Source of the DNA: Vibrio ichthyoenteri ATCC 700023
GTDB taxonomy: Bacteria > Pseudomonadota > Gammaproteobacteria > Enterobacterales > Vibrionaceae
Direction: 5' to 3'
Assembly (NCBI RefSeq): GCF_000222605.1
Contig: NZ_AFWF01000193.1
Coordinates: 1 to 48,646, forward strand
DNA length: 48,646 bases
Shown: piece by piece, positions 1 through 10,327 of the stretch
How positions within the stretch are numbered: the first letter of the stretch is position 1
Layout: every line of letters begins with the position of its first letter
The notes under the pieces: generated by a model
Database searches by the model: none
What the model was told of the DNA's origin: nothing
What the model saw: the letters and a program-made list of their open reading frames with translations, nothing else
Program-made: the position numbers and the translations under genes

Positions 1-2
1 CT

Positions 3-32
3 AAGCCTCAGCAGAAATGCTGGGGCTTTTTT
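3..32 (+). terminator. Rho-independent terminator of a gene left of the window
   Basis: Arms at 3-12 and 19-28 form a 10-bp stem with one G-U pair and a 6-nt loop, followed by a run of T. It probably ends a transcript entering from the left; that gene is outside the window. Confidence 0.75.
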
Positions 33-431
33 ACATCTGTACGTTATGGGTTATCGCCAAACTAGCAGAACAGCGGGTCCCGCGAATTACAAAACTGCGT
101 ATGTTGGGACTTGAATCTCTTCAACTCTGCTATATGGCTTCTACTCTTGTTTTAATTGAACTTGTACAGCTTTGTAAGGCTGTTTTTATCAATTACTCTT
201 CACCATGCAAGGTAGAATGCTTTCGGGCCTAAGAGGGGCATATGTGCGCTATAAGAGACTGTGCTGAATATTCGATCCAAAAGCTCGGTCTTTATAGTCG
301 TTGAACTGAAATCTGATTCATTGTGACAGGTATGTTGGCTAAAGTGACTCCTGTAACGTTTAAAATCTGGTCACATCATTAGTCTCAATATATTGGAATT
401 TATTTTTGTCTTAGTGTCTATATCGATAGGA
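33..431. other. Intergenic stretch with no recognised gene
   Basis: About 400 bp between the left terminator and the crcB leader. A 71-codon open frame at 17-232 begins inside the terminator, has no ribosome binding site and no recognisable family, so I do not call it. I saw no tRNA, repeat array or fluoride-riboswitch core here. Function unknown; probably spacer plus the crcB promoter. Confidence 0.5.
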
Positions 432-452
432 AATGGCTAGAATATAGCCATT
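432..452. promoter_or_regulatory. Inverted repeat upstream of crcB
   Basis: AATGGCTA (432-439) and TAGCCATT (445-452) are perfect 8-bp arms around a 5-nt spacer, ending 18 bp before the crcB start. It could be an operator or a small 5' hairpin. There is no T-tract, so it is not a terminator. No regulator is assigned. Confidence 0.4.
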
Positions 453-470
453 GAAAATATTGGGGGATTT

Positions 471-860
471 ATGGGACAGCTTTCCATTTTAGGTTTTATT
501 GCACTGGGTGGTGCGTTTGGTGCATGTTCACGCTATTTGATCTCCGAACTATGTGTTTTATTGCTTGGCCGTGGATTTCCTTATGGGACACTGACGGTCA
601 ACGTTGTTGGTTCGTTTATCATGGGATTGCTTATTGCGGCATTCGAAAGTGAAGTGCTAGCGATTGAACCATGGCGTCAAATTATCGGACTTGGCTTTCT
701 TGGCGCTTTGACAACCTTCTCTACTTTTTCGATGGATAACGTTCTGTTAATGCAACAAGGTGCTTTCCTGAAGATGGGTCTTAACGTGTTGCTGAATGTC
801 GTTTTAAGTATTTCGGCTGCATGGATTGGTTTTCAACTTTTAATGAAAGTTAATATTTAG
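471..860 (+). CDS. crcB: Fluoride ion channel/exporter CrcB
   Basis: Small inner-membrane protein of 129 residues, the normal CrcB (Fluc) length, which lowers cytoplasmic fluoride as a dual-topology dimer. The sequence shows four hydrophobic segments, an early GGAFGACSRY stretch, the TLTVNVVGSF segment around residues 41-50, and the family signature GALTTFSTFS near residues 78-87, which lines the pore. The ATG at 471 has a strong GGGGGA ribosome site 4 bp upstream. It stands alone, ahead of and on the same strand as the thiamine operon, but that operon has its own promoter and riboswitch. I saw no fluoride riboswitch upstream, unlike many bacterial crcB genes. Family assignment is firm. Confidence 0.95.
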   Translation: MGQLSILGFIALGGAFGACSRYLISELCVLLLGRGFPYGTLTVNVVGSFIMGLLIAAFESEVLAIEPWRQIIGLGFLGALTTFSTFSMDNVLLMQQGAFLKMGLNVLLNVVLSISAAWIGFQLLMKVNI

Positions 861-883
861 TTATCAATTGCGATGTGGTTGAC

Positions 884-912
884 TTGGTTTCAGTCCCCAA
901 ATTGCTTATAAT
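884..912 (+). promoter_or_regulatory. Probable sigma-70 promoter of the thiamine operon
   Basis: A perfect TATAAT at 907-912 lies 17 bp after a TTGGTT (-35-like) at 884-889. The expected start point near 919 falls just at the 5' end of the TPP riboswitch stem, which supports the assignment. Predicted from sequence only. Confidence 0.7.
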
Positions 913-917
913 TGCTT

Positions 918-1003
918 CACTTGTCGGAGAGCCATTTGGCTGAGACCGTTTATTCGGGATCCGTAGAACCTGATCAGGCTAAGACCTGCGTAGGGAACAA
1001 GAG
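918..1003 (+). promoter_or_regulatory. TPP (THI-box) riboswitch
   Basis: The thiamine-pyrophosphate aptamer is recognisable by GGCTGAGA (938-945), GAACCTGATCAGG (966-978) and CTGCGTAGGGAA (986-997). The closing P1 helix pairs CTTGT (920-924) with ACAAG (997-1001). It lies upstream of thiC and should turn down the thiCEFSGH operon when TPP is plentiful. About 155 nt separate it from the thiC start, with no obvious intrinsic terminator, so control could be by hiding the ribosome site or by Rho; I cannot tell which. Confidence 0.95.
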
Positions 1004-1144
1004 AAGATCGTTACACCTAATGTTCTGCTACATTCTGTGAAATCATCTCATTATCAGTGTTGCTCTATTTCTTAGGCTCACTCGATTCCTCTTGTCATAT
1101 CGTTCCGCCAAGCATTTTTATCCCATACGTTTTATAAAAAATGA

Positions 1145-3097
<1,953 letters not shown>

Positions 3098-3099
3098 TC

Positions 3100-4359
3100 A
3101 TGGTCGAAATATTGGTTCCATCATCTTCGATAGAACTAACGGCGCATATTCAGCAAGCATTATTGGTAGCAAAGCAAAATGGTTTTGCGGTCGAAGAGGT
3201 GACGTTGGGCGTTAGCTCAGCGTCACAATTCGAAATAAAGCTCGCGGATATAGAGTTGGTTATTGGGGCTGATTTGATTGGTTCGGCGAGTGGGGTAAGT
3301 GATTTTTACTTAAGCTATACCCCGCAGTCCTCTGAGGTTGCAGCTCCCAGTCAGCGCAGTTTGATCGCTGTAGGGTTAGTCGATAGTCACAATTGTTTGG
3401 ACGTATGGTATCACCCCTTAGCTGATGAAGTTCGTGCGCTGTCTTACTCACCTCAATTTCTTGATGCTAATCAGCAGCAACGCCATCTCTCTTGGGTTGT
3501 GACCTTGCTTAGTTTAGGTTTCCCAATTGAAGACAGCCTTACAGTGGCGCGCGCAATGATGAATGTTTCACGTGAAACATGGGCATCGGAGTATAGGCAC
3601 TATCCTCGTCCAGTATTAGATGATCCACGACTTGGTATTCAGGTTGATTGGTCTACTCAGTGCAAAATGCAGCCCTTTGCTTATCTTGATAAAACACAAA
3701 TGGGGCTCTATCCAGTAGTCGATAGTGTCGAATGGATTGAAAGGTTATTGAAACTCGGCGTTAGAACGCTGCAGTTACGAATTAAAGATGCTTCTCAAGT
3801 GGATCTGGAAGCGCAAGTGTCGCGTGCCATTGCGTTAGGTAAGCAATACAACGGCCATGTGTATATCAATGACTATTGGCAGTTGGCAATTAAGCATGGC
3901 GCCTATGGAGTACATCTTGGTCAAGAGGATATTGAACAAGCTAATCTATCTTTAATTAACCAAGCAGGCATTCGCCTTGGTTTATCAACGCATGGTTATT
4001 TTGAGTTACTTAGGATCAGTCAGTTGCAGCCGAGTTATATCGCGCTTGGCCATATATTCCCGACAACAACGAAACAGATGCCTTCGAAACCGCAGGGGTT
4101 AGTTCGTTTAGCTCTCTATCAGCGCCTAATTGATACCATACCATTTCACCATGAATTGGGTTATCCAACCGTGGCGATTGGAGGCATTGATCTTGAGACC
4201 GCACCTGCGGTTTGGTGTTGTGGGGTATCCAGTTTGGCCGTGGTGCGGGCTATCACATTAGCGGCGGAACCGAAGCGTACTATGCTAGGTTTTGCGCAGA
4301 TAATGCAGCCGCGAGAATCGTCGAGTGTCGCGAAGCGAGGGGCAGGCTATGCTATCTGA
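3100..4359 (+). CDS. thiE: Thiamine-phosphate synthase ThiE with long N-terminal extension
   Basis: Joins HMP pyrophosphate to the thiazole phosphate to give thiamine phosphate. The catalytic TIM-barrel occupies roughly residues 201-405, with LQLRIKD, the INDYW segment, [15 protein letters not shown], the IFPTTTK phosphate loop and VAIGGI. Typical ThiE is about 210 residues; this one is 419. Residues 1-200 have no strong match I can name, but [21 protein letters not shown] (about 130-150) resembles the C-terminal helices of ThiD (HMP-P kinase), without the anion-hole GTGC motif. I infer a decayed ThiD-like domain. The coding sequence also contains a perfect parS site at 3564-3579. It starts 2 bp after thiC and overlaps thiF by 11 bp. 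Confidence 0.93.
   Translation: MVEILVPSSSIELTAHIQQALLVAKQNGFAVEEVTLGVSSASQFEIKLADIELVIGADLIGSASGVSDFYLSYTPQSSEVAAPSQRSLIAVGLVDSHNCLDVWYHPLADEVRALSYSPQFLDANQQQRHLSWVVTLLSLGFPIEDSLTVARAMMNVSRETWASEYRHYPRPVLDDPRLGIQVDWSTQCKMQPFAYLDKTQMGLYPVVDSVEWIERLLKLGVRTLQLRIKDASQVDLEAQVSRAIALGKQYNGHVYINDYWQLAIKHGAYGVHLGQEDIEQANLSLINQAGIRLGLSTHGYFELLRISQLQPSYIALGHIFPTTTKQMPSKPQGLVRLALYQRLIDTIPFHHELGYPTVAIGGIDLETAPAVWCCGVSSLAVVRAITLAAEPKRTMLGFAQIMQPRESSSVAKRGAGYAI
3564..3579. promoter_or_regulatory. parS site 1 (ParB binding), inside thiE
   Basis: TGTTTCACGTGAAACA, a perfect 16-bp palindrome identical to the widely conserved chromosomal parS consensus. It sits in the coding frame of thiE as NVSRET, so both codon choice and centromere function constrain it. 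A chance match to a fixed 16-mer in 49 kb is very unlikely, and a second identical copy occurs at 7249. Confidence 0.93.
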
Positions 4360-5122
4360 TCAGCTATTTGTTCGTTATCAAAGACAAATTTGCCTACCTG
4401 AGTTGGGTGAACATGGGCAAGAGTCATTACTTGATGCTCATGTTTTGGTTATCGGCTGTGGTGGGCTAGGGTCAGCTGCAACACTCTATTTGGCGGCCGC
4501 AGGTATTGGTAGGCTGGTCATTGTTGATGATGATGTCGTTGAAGAAAGTAACTTACAACGACAAGTTGCCTATCGACAAAGTGATCTTAAGCTCAATAAA
4601 GCTCAGGCGCTGAGCAATCAACTTCGGCAGTTGAATCCAATGATTGATGTAAGAGCGTTGGAGTATCGTTTGTCAGATGAGCAATTAAATCTGGAGATTA
4701 TGCTGGCCGATGTAGTGCTGGATTGTAGTGACAACCTAGTGACTCGACAGCAGGTGAATCGTCTTTGTTATCGTCAAAAAACCGCGTTGATTTCAGCAGC
4801 AGCAATTGGTTGGCAAGGTCAGTTTAGTCTCTTTGATTATCAACCAGGCTCGCCATGCTACCGATGTTTGATCCCATTTGATGAAATGAGCCAGAGTGCA
4901 AAATGCAGTGAGCAAGGGATTATTGGCCCAGTGGTAGGCATTCTCGGCAATTACCAAGCGCTAGCGGCGATTCAAAAACTATCGAGCGGGCAGTTTATGC
5001 TAGAGGCAAACACACTGCATTTGTTTGATGGTCAAACGATGCAATGGCAAACCATTAACGTCGTGCCTGATAACCATTGCCAGGTATGCACGTCGATGAC
5101 TGATTTAACCAAGGTTGAATAA
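4349..5122 (+). CDS. thiF: ThiS adenylyltransferase ThiF
   Basis: E1-like enzyme that adenylates the C-terminal glycine of ThiS so that sulfur can be loaded for thiazole synthesis. It shows the nucleotide-binding [14 protein letters not shown] loop early, SNLQRQ, DCSDN, the zinc-binding pairs CYRC and CQVC, and the cysteine in SAKCSEQG that corresponds to the active-site cysteine of E. coli ThiF. I start at the ATG at 4349 (MLSDQLF), which follows a GAGGGG ribosome site and aligns with E. coli ThiF; a GTG at 4325 would add eight residues. The start overlaps the end of thiE by 11 bp and the stop overlaps the thiS start by one base, so translation is coupled. Confidence 0.96.
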   Translation: MLSDQLFVRYQRQICLPELGEHGQESLLDAHVLVIGCGGLGSAATLYLAAAGIGRLVIVDDDVVEESNLQRQVAYRQSDLKLNKAQALSNQLRQLNPMIDVRALEYRLSDEQLNLEIMLADVVLDCSDNLVTRQQVNRLCYRQKTALISAAAIGWQGQFSLFDYQPGSPCYRCLIPFDEMSQSAKCSEQGIIGPVVGILGNYQALAAIQKLSSGQFMLEANTLHLFDGQTMQWQTINVVPDNHCQVCTSMTDLTKVE

Positions 5123-5331
5123 TGGACACGATTACTATCCATGTTAATCATACTTCGCACCAGATACCGTTTGGTGCGAATTTAGAACAAGTTATTAGTC
5201 AGTTTGAGCTGCCACATCAAGGATGTGTCTTTGCTATTAATAATCAAGTTGTGCCGCGCAGTGTTTGGGCCAGCACTTTGCTATGTGAAGGCGATGAGAT
5301 ATCGCTGTTTCAAGCCATTGCAGGAGGCTAA
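5122..5331 (+). CDS. thiS: Sulfur carrier protein ThiS
   Basis: Small ubiquitin-fold protein (69 residues) that carries sulfur as a C-terminal thiocarboxylate to ThiG. The diagnostic feature is the terminal Gly-Gly (AIAGG), preceded by the usual EISLFQA strand. The start codon shares a base with the thiF stop, and the stop is 2 bp before thiG, an order typical of enterobacterial and vibrio thiamine operons. Confidence 0.96.
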   Translation: MDTITIHVNHTSHQIPFGANLEQVISQFELPHQGCVFAINNQVVPRSVWASTLLCEGDEISLFQAIAGG

Positions 5332-5333
5332 CG

Positions 5334-6098
5334 ATGTTAAAGATTGCGGATAAAACTTTCCAATCTCGCTTATTTACCGGTACCGGCAAGTTTGCCAATA
5401 GTTTACTAATGGCTGATGCCATTATTGCGTCGCAATCTGAACTCGCGACGATGGCCCTAAAGCGAGTCGATATTCATGATAAGCAAGATGACATCTTGCA
5501 GCCGTTAGTTAAAGCTGGTGTGAACTTATTACCTAATACCTCTGGGGCGAAAAATGCTCGCGATGCGGTTTTTGCGGCACACCTTGCCCGTGAAGCGCTG
5601 GGTACTAATTGGTTGAAATTGGAAATTCATCCCGACCCTAAATACCTTATGCCAGATCCGATTGAAACGCTCGCAGCGGCAGAGCAGTTGGTCAAAGATG
5701 GTTTTATTGTGCTTCCTTATTGTCATGCAGATCCGGTGCTGTGTAAGCGGCTCGAAGAGGTAGGTTGTGCTGCCGTGATGCCTTTAGGCGCTCCGATAGG
5801 TTCTAACAAAGGTATCGCATCTCAGGATTTTCTCGAGATTATAATCGATCAAGCTTCAGTTCCGGTCGTGGTTGATGCGGGTATTGGTGCGCCTTCTCAC
5901 GCGGCCAGAGCAATGGAAATGGGGGCGGATGCTGTACTAGTGAATACGGCTATCGCTGCTGCAAGTAATCCGGTTGCGATGGCCAATGCATTTCGCTTGG
6001 CTGTAGAATCGGGCCGTATTGCGTATGAATCTGGATTGGCGGGTAGAGTCTCTCATGCCGTTGCATCCAGCCCTTTAACTTCATTTTTGGATAACTAG
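5334..6098 (+). CDS. thiG: Thiazole synthase ThiG
   Basis: TIM-barrel enzyme (254 residues) that condenses deoxyxylulose phosphate, dehydroglycine and ThiS thiocarboxylate into the thiazole phosphate. Key segments are [10 protein letters not shown] at the N-terminus, LKLEIHPD with the Schiff-base lysine region near residue 95, [13 protein letters not shown], and [27 protein letters not shown] is represented by its DAGIGAPS and [10 protein letters not shown] blocks. The ribosome site AGGAGG lies at the end of thiS. It acts with ThiH, encoded 9 bp downstream, which supplies dehydroglycine. Confidence 0.97.
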   Translation: MLKIADKTFQSRLFTGTGKFANSLLMADAIIASQSELATMALKRVDIHDKQDDILQPLVKAGVNLLPNTSGAKNARDAVFAAHLAREALGTNWLKLEIHPDPKYLMPDPIETLAAAEQLVKDGFIVLPYCHADPVLCKRLEEVGCAAVMPLGAPIGSNKGIASQDFLEIIIDQASVPVVVDAGIGAPSHAARAMEMGADAVLVNTAIAAASNPVAMANAFRLAVESGRIAYESGLAGRVSHAVASSPLTSFLDN

Positions 6099-6107
6099 GT
6101 TGGCGGT

Positions 6108-7220
6108 ATGAGTTTTGTCGAAAGGTTTAACCAATTAAACTGGGATGATATATCGCTCTCTATATATGCGAAAACGGCTCAGGATGTCGAAATAGCATTA
6201 GCTAAGTCAAAGCGCGATTTAGAAGATTTTAAAGCACTGATTTCTCCGGCTGCGGAACCTTACTTGGAGCAGATGGCACAACAGTCCTTCGCTCTTACTC
6301 GTAAGCGTTTTGGTAATACGATGTCATTGTATATTCCCTTGTATCTTTCCAATCTCTGCGCGAACGCTTGTAGTTATTGCGGTTTTTCTATGGAGAATCG
6401 TATTAAGCGCCGGACCTTGACCGAGCCAGAAATTGAAGCTGAAGTGGCCGCAATCAAAGCGATGAAGTTTGATAGTGTTTTACTGGTGACCGGTGAGCAT
6501 GAAACCAAAGTCGGTATGAACTATTTTCGCCAGATGTTACCAGTGATCAAGCCAAGCTTTAACTACTTAGCGATGGAAGTGCAGCCGCTTGAGCAGCACG
6601 ACTATGCTGAATTGAAGACGCTTGGGCTTGATGCGGTGATGGTTTATCAGGAAACATATCATCCAAAAACTTACGCAGAGCATCACTTGCGTGGCAATAA
6701 GACCAATTTTGAATTTCGCTTAGAGACCCCCGATCGTCTTGCCAAAGCAGGGATTGATAAAATAGGGATTGGTGCTTTGATAGGTTTGGAAGAATGGCGC
6801 ACCGACTGTTTTTATGTGGCCGCTCATCTTGATTATTTAGAGCGACGCTATTGGAAAACGCGTTATTCCATTTCGTTCCCACGACTACGTCCTTGTGAAG
6901 GTGGCTTACAACCTAAATCTGTGATGTCTGATAAACAATTGGTACAGTTAATTTGTGCTTATCGCTTATTTAACCCAGAGGTCGAGTTGTCTCTTTCAAC
7001 GCGAGAAAGTGAAGTGTTTCGCGACAATGTGTTGCCACTTGGTATTACTGCAATGTCGGCAGCGTCGAAGACTCAGCCGGGCGGTTATGCACTCGAAGAT
7101 AGTGAACTAGAACAATTTGAGATAAGTGATGAACGTAGCGCCAGTCACGTTGAAGCGATGATTCGCAGTAAGGGGTTTGACCCGGTTTGGCGCGATTGGC
7201 ATTGCGCCTATTCTGGTTGA
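6108..7220 (+). CDS. thiH: 2-iminoacetate synthase (tyrosine lyase) ThiH
   Basis: Radical-SAM enzyme of 370 residues that cleaves tyrosine to p-cresol and dehydroglycine, the glycine-derived donor for thiazole formation. The CX3CX2C cluster motif CANACSYCG lies near residues 83-91, followed by a typical ThiH core (VTGEHE, EVQPL, QETYH, SFPRLRPCEGG, STREs). The presence of thiH, and not thiO, means this is the anaerobe-compatible enterobacterial route. Last gene of the operon; a bidirectional terminator follows after a parS site. Confidence 0.97.
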   Translation: MSFVERFNQLNWDDISLSIYAKTAQDVEIALAKSKRDLEDFKALISPAAEPYLEQMAQQSFALTRKRFGNTMSLYIPLYLSNLCANACSYCGFSMENRIKRRTLTEPEIEAEVAAIKAMKFDSVLLVTGEHETKVGMNYFRQMLPVIKPSFNYLAMEVQPLEQHDYAELKTLGLDAVMVYQETYHPKTYAEHHLRGNKTNFEFRLETPDRLAKAGIDKIGIGALIGLEEWRTDCFYVAAHLDYLERRYWKTRYSISFPRLRPCEGGLQPKSVMSDKQLVQLICAYRLFNPEVELSLSTRESEVFRDNVLPLGITAMSAASKTQPGGYALEDSELEQFEISDERSASHVEAMIRSKGFDPVWRDWHCAYSG

Positions 7221-7248
7221 ACGTTCGAGCAATTGCTTTGGGTTACGA

Positions 7249-7264
7249 TGTTTCACGTGAAACA
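7249..7264. promoter_or_regulatory. parS site 2 (ParB binding), after thiH
   Basis: A second perfect TGTTTCACGTGAAACA palindrome, here in the noncoding gap between thiH and its terminator, 3.7 kb from the first. Being outside coding sequence, it is not explained by codon usage. Confidence 0.93.
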
Positions 7265-7265
7265 T

Positions 7266-7295
7266 AAAACAGGCTTCCAAATGGAAGCCTGTTTT
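7266..7295. terminator. Bidirectional terminator between thiH and the M24 peptidase gene
   Basis: A perfect 13-bp stem, arms 7266-7278 and 7283-7295, with a 4-nt AAAT loop. A-runs on one side and T-runs on the other make it work for both convergent genes. Confidence 0.9.
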
Positions 7296-7351
7296 AATTA
7301 CAGGAACTTAATCAGTCGTGAGTGTTGGTTGAGTATTTGGTGGCTGAGTAC

Positions 7352-9139
7352 TTAGTGACTGAGAGGTAAGGTCGCGTTACGTAGCCATGTTTGGACTTCC
7401 CCATCAACCAACGTATTTAAGTCGTCCCATACCTTAGTATGGTAGTCATTAAGCCAAGCAAGTTCAGGGCGGGTAAGTAGATTGATGTCGATATTGCGAG
7501 CATCAATTGGGCAGCGAGTTAGCGATTCAAACGTTAGCACCGGAAAATCACCTTGCGTAGGTAACTCAACCACCAATTCTAAATTTTCAATACGAATACC
7601 AAACTGCTCAGCGCGGTAATAACCCGGCTCATTTGACAGCACCATACCTTCCACTAGCGGCACATCAATCAAACGTTTTGAAATGCTCGCTGGGCCTTCA
7701 TGCACACTCAAGAAGTGGCCAACACCATGGCCAGTACCGTGGTCATAGTCGTAGCCTTCAGCCCAGAGATGTTGACGAGCGAGAGTATCTAATTGGAAGC
7801 CACGTGTACCTTGCGGGAAGCGCGCGCGTGCCAGACCAATATGACCTTTTAAAGCCAGAGTGAATTGCTTAATCATTTCCTTGCTTGGTTGGCCTATCGC
7901 GATGGTGCGAGTAATGTCGGTTGTGCCATCTAAGTACTGACCACCGGAATCGACCAAGTAGAGGCTATTGAGTGTTAATTGCCCTGGTGTCGGTTGGTTC
8001 TCATGATTGTAGTGGCACATTGCTGCATTACCACCAGCGGCAGAAATAGTATCAAAGCTTAAGTCCACTAGAGTCGGGTCAAGACGGCGAATGGCTTCAA
8101 GTTTGTCAGCTAGCTGTGCCTCGTTATGTAAATTACCTTGAGCCACTTCGTTATCAAGCCAAGATAGGAATGTCACCATCGCGACGCCATCACGTACATG
8201 ACAAGCTTTCATGCCTGCAATTTCCGTCGCGTTCTTAGCTGCTTTGGGCATTAAGCATGGATCGGCTGAGGCCATCACTTTCGCGCCACAGTTTTGCAGT
8301 ACTAATTTGAACCAAGCATTGCTGGTATTGGCGTCAAGCAGGACCTTATGCTCACTTAATGCTTCTAAACGAGCTTGCAGATGCTCAGGGTGATACACAG
8401 TGACACCGGCACCAACATGCTCTGCAAACCCCGATGGTAAGCGCTTAGGATTGAGGAAAAATTCAACCTGGCCATCACTATGTAAGATGGCGTGAGAGAG
8501 CAGTACTGGTAGGCGTGATACATCTAGTCCACGTAAGTTTAATAACCAGCAGATAGAGTCCAAAGCGGTGATAACGACGCTATCGCCATCTTGTTTAGCA
8601 ACCATAGCACCAATTTGTTGGCGCTTACTCTCACTTGATTGACCCACTGTTTCGGTTGCCATCAGGTGAACATCAGAAACAATAGCGCTTGGACGATCAT
8701 GCCAAAGCTCATCGATAGGGTTGCTATCTAGAATAATCATTTGATGCTGTTTAGATAACTTGGTTTGGGCGGCTTCCAACCATGAGCCAGAATGCATGCG
8801 TGGATCGATTGCTATCTTCTTGCCCGCGCTCACGTGCTCGGTAATCCACTCTAAAGCAGGTTCATTGATGAGATGACGATATTCAAATAATGATGAAGGC
8901 ACTTGTTTGGTGACTTGCACGGTATAACGACCATCTACGAAAATAGCGGCTTTTTGTTGGGTGATGACCGCCACGCCCGCTGAACCAGTAAAGCCCGTTA
9001 GCCAATGTAGGCGTTCATTATGAGCAGGTACATATTCACCTAAGTATTCATCTTCATGAGGCACTAAAAGTGCGTCGATATCGTGCTGAACAAGCCATTG
9101 TCTAATGGCGCTCAAACGCTGTTCAGTGTTTGTTGGCAT
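7352..9139 (-). CDS. M24-family Xaa-Pro aminopeptidase (aminopeptidase P)
   Basis: Cytosolic two-metal peptidase that removes an N-terminal residue preceding proline. At 595 residues from the chosen start it matches the long eukaryote-like aminopeptidase P class, which has two creatinase-type N-terminal domains before the pita-bread catalytic domain. Metal ligands are visible as DSGGQY...DGTTDITRT (two Asp), HGTGHGVGHFLSVHEGP (His), EPGYY (Glu) and RIENLELV (Glu). I start at the ATG at 9139 (MPTNTEQRL), which has AAGGA upstream; a longer frame to 9223 adds 28 residues unlike the family. It faces the thiamine operon across the shared terminator. Confidence 0.93.
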   Translation of the reverse strand: MPTNTEQRLSAIRQWLVQHDIDALLVPHEDEYLGEYVPAHNERLHWLTGFTGSAGVAVITQQKAAIFVDGRYTVQVTKQVPSSLFEYRHLINEPALEWITEHVSAGKKIAIDPRMHSGSWLEAAQTKLSKQHQMIILDSNPIDELWHDRPSAIVSDVHLMATETVGQSSESKRQQIGAMVAKQDGDSVVITALDSICWLLNLRGLDVSRLPVLLSHAILHSDGQVEFFLNPKRLPSGFAEHVGAGVTVYHPEHLQARLEALSEHKVLLDANTSNAWFKLVLQNCGAKVMASADPCLMPKAAKNATEIAGMKACHVRDGVAMVTFLSWLDNEVAQGNLHNEAQLADKLEAIRRLDPTLVDLSFDTISAAGGNAAMCHYNHENQPTPGQLTLNSLYLVDSGGQYLDGTTDITRTIAIGQPSKEMIKQFTLALKGHIGLARARFPQGTRGFQLDTLARQHLWAEGYDYDHGTGHGVGHFLSVHEGPASISKRLIDVPLVEGMVLSNEPGYYRAEQFGIRIENLELVVELPTQGDFPVLTFESLTRCPIDARNIDINLLTRPELAWLNDYHTKVWDDLNTLVDGEVQTWLRNATLPLSH

Positions 9140-9284
9140 GGTCGTTAATCCTTCAATATAGAGTGCTCGCGCAAGCGTAGCAATAATCAAGAATAAGCTA
9201 CTATTTTTGCTGCAGCGCTGCAAACTTTAGCTGGCTCATCTAAAAATAACCAAGTAGGAAATAGTGTTTTAAGCACGCGATTCA

Positions 9285-10226
9285 TTATCTTAGCGAATTC
9301 GTTTTCTCAGTAATCAATGAACGTAACCACGACAAAGCGGGGTCATTTTCTCGGTCTCGATGCCAAAACAGAGTGTATGCCATTGGAGGAAATTCGAGCG
9401 GCAAAGGTTGAACGGTTAAGTTATTCTGACTCGCGGCGAGGTGAACAAAATGACTCGGTGCAGTAAAAACAAAGTCAGTGTAGCTACATAGACTAGCTGC
9501 GCTGTTGAAATCAGGAACGGTGACGGCGATGTCGCGCTCTGCCCCCATATCTGCGAGGCGATAGTCAAGCAGCCACCTGTCGTTACCGTCGCACCGAACT
9601 TGAACATGGCGTTGTTTTAAATAATTAGCTAAATTCCATGGTTGTATCAATGCAGGGTGATCTTTGCGCAGCAAACACATTTGGTTATCTCGGTAGATCT
9701 CTTGCTCGCAAATATCATTAGGGGGCAGCATGGTGAGCTTCGCGTCGTTGATGTCGATATCTTTGCCTGTAATACCCAAATCAAGCTCGCCTCGCTGCAG
9801 TAACGAAAAGGTTTGGTCGTTCCAAGGGTGGGTACTGATGGTTACGTTGGGTGCTTGCTTAAATATTTGTGGTAAGAAGTGCGGCAGTATCAAAGGGTAG
9901 ACGCTCTCTACTGCGGCTATCTGGAAGCGATAGTCACTCGATTGTGGCGAAAACTGTTCCGGTTGGGTCAATTGCTCAAGCTGATGGATCAAATTATCCA
10001 GCTTAGGTTTAAGAAATAGTGTTTTTGGTGTGGCCGTTAGACCATGAGCATTACGTATGAACAGGGGATCATCAAATTGTACTCTCAGTTTAGCGAGGTT
10101 TTTACTGACCGCTGACTGAGATAAGCAGAGGCGATTGGCGCTGCGAGTTACGTTGAGTTCCTCAGTCAGAACCTTTAAACAGACCAGTAAATTGAGATCA
10201 ATACGGGCAAGTTTTTCAATATTCAT
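9285..10226 (-). CDS. yidZ: LysR-type regulator, YidZ-like
   Basis: LysR family transcription factor of about 313 residues with an N-terminal winged helix (LDLNLLVCLKVL ... SQSAVSKNLAKLR ... DDPLF) and a C-terminal effector domain. It resembles E. coli YidZ along its length, including RKDHPAL, the WLLDYRLADMG-type segment and the C-terminal LFWHRDRENDPALSWLR. In E. coli yidZ neighbours mdtL, and here the divergent neighbour is an MdtL-like transporter, which supports the name. The ATG at 10226 has AGGAAT upstream; a GTG at 10229 is in frame. Its inducer is unknown; it probably controls the divergent transporter. Confidence 0.82.
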   Translation of the reverse strand: MNIEKLARIDLNLLVCLKVLTEELNVTRSANRLCLSQSAVSKNLAKLRVQFDDPLFIRNAHGLTATPKTLFLKPKLDNLIHQLEQLTQPEQFSPQSSDYRFQIAAVESVYPLILPHFLPQIFKQAPNVTISTHPWNDQTFSLLQRGELDLGITGKDIDINDAKLTMLPPNDICEQEIYRDNQMCLLRKDHPALIQPWNLANYLKQRHVQVRCDGNDRWLLDYRLADMGAERDIAVTVPDFNSAASLCSYTDFVFTAPSHFVHLAASQNNLTVQPLPLEFPPMAYTLFWHRDRENDPALSWLRSLITEKTNSLR

Positions 10227-10327
10227 CACTATTCCTAATTAGAATATCTCCAATGACTTAATGTCATTGGATGTCATATCTAGCCTAACTTACACTACGG
10301 GAAATTTCATCCACTAATGGTTTGCTT

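Noticed and set aside
17-232. 71-codon open frame at the left edge
   Set aside because: Begins inside a terminator hairpin, with no ribosome site or recognisable protein.
230-470. Fluoride riboswitch before crcB
   Set aside because: I looked for the conserved core and did not find it.
7300-7351. Repeated TGAGTA/TTGAGT-like words after the terminator
   Set aside because: Short imperfect repeats over 50 bp, with no regular period.
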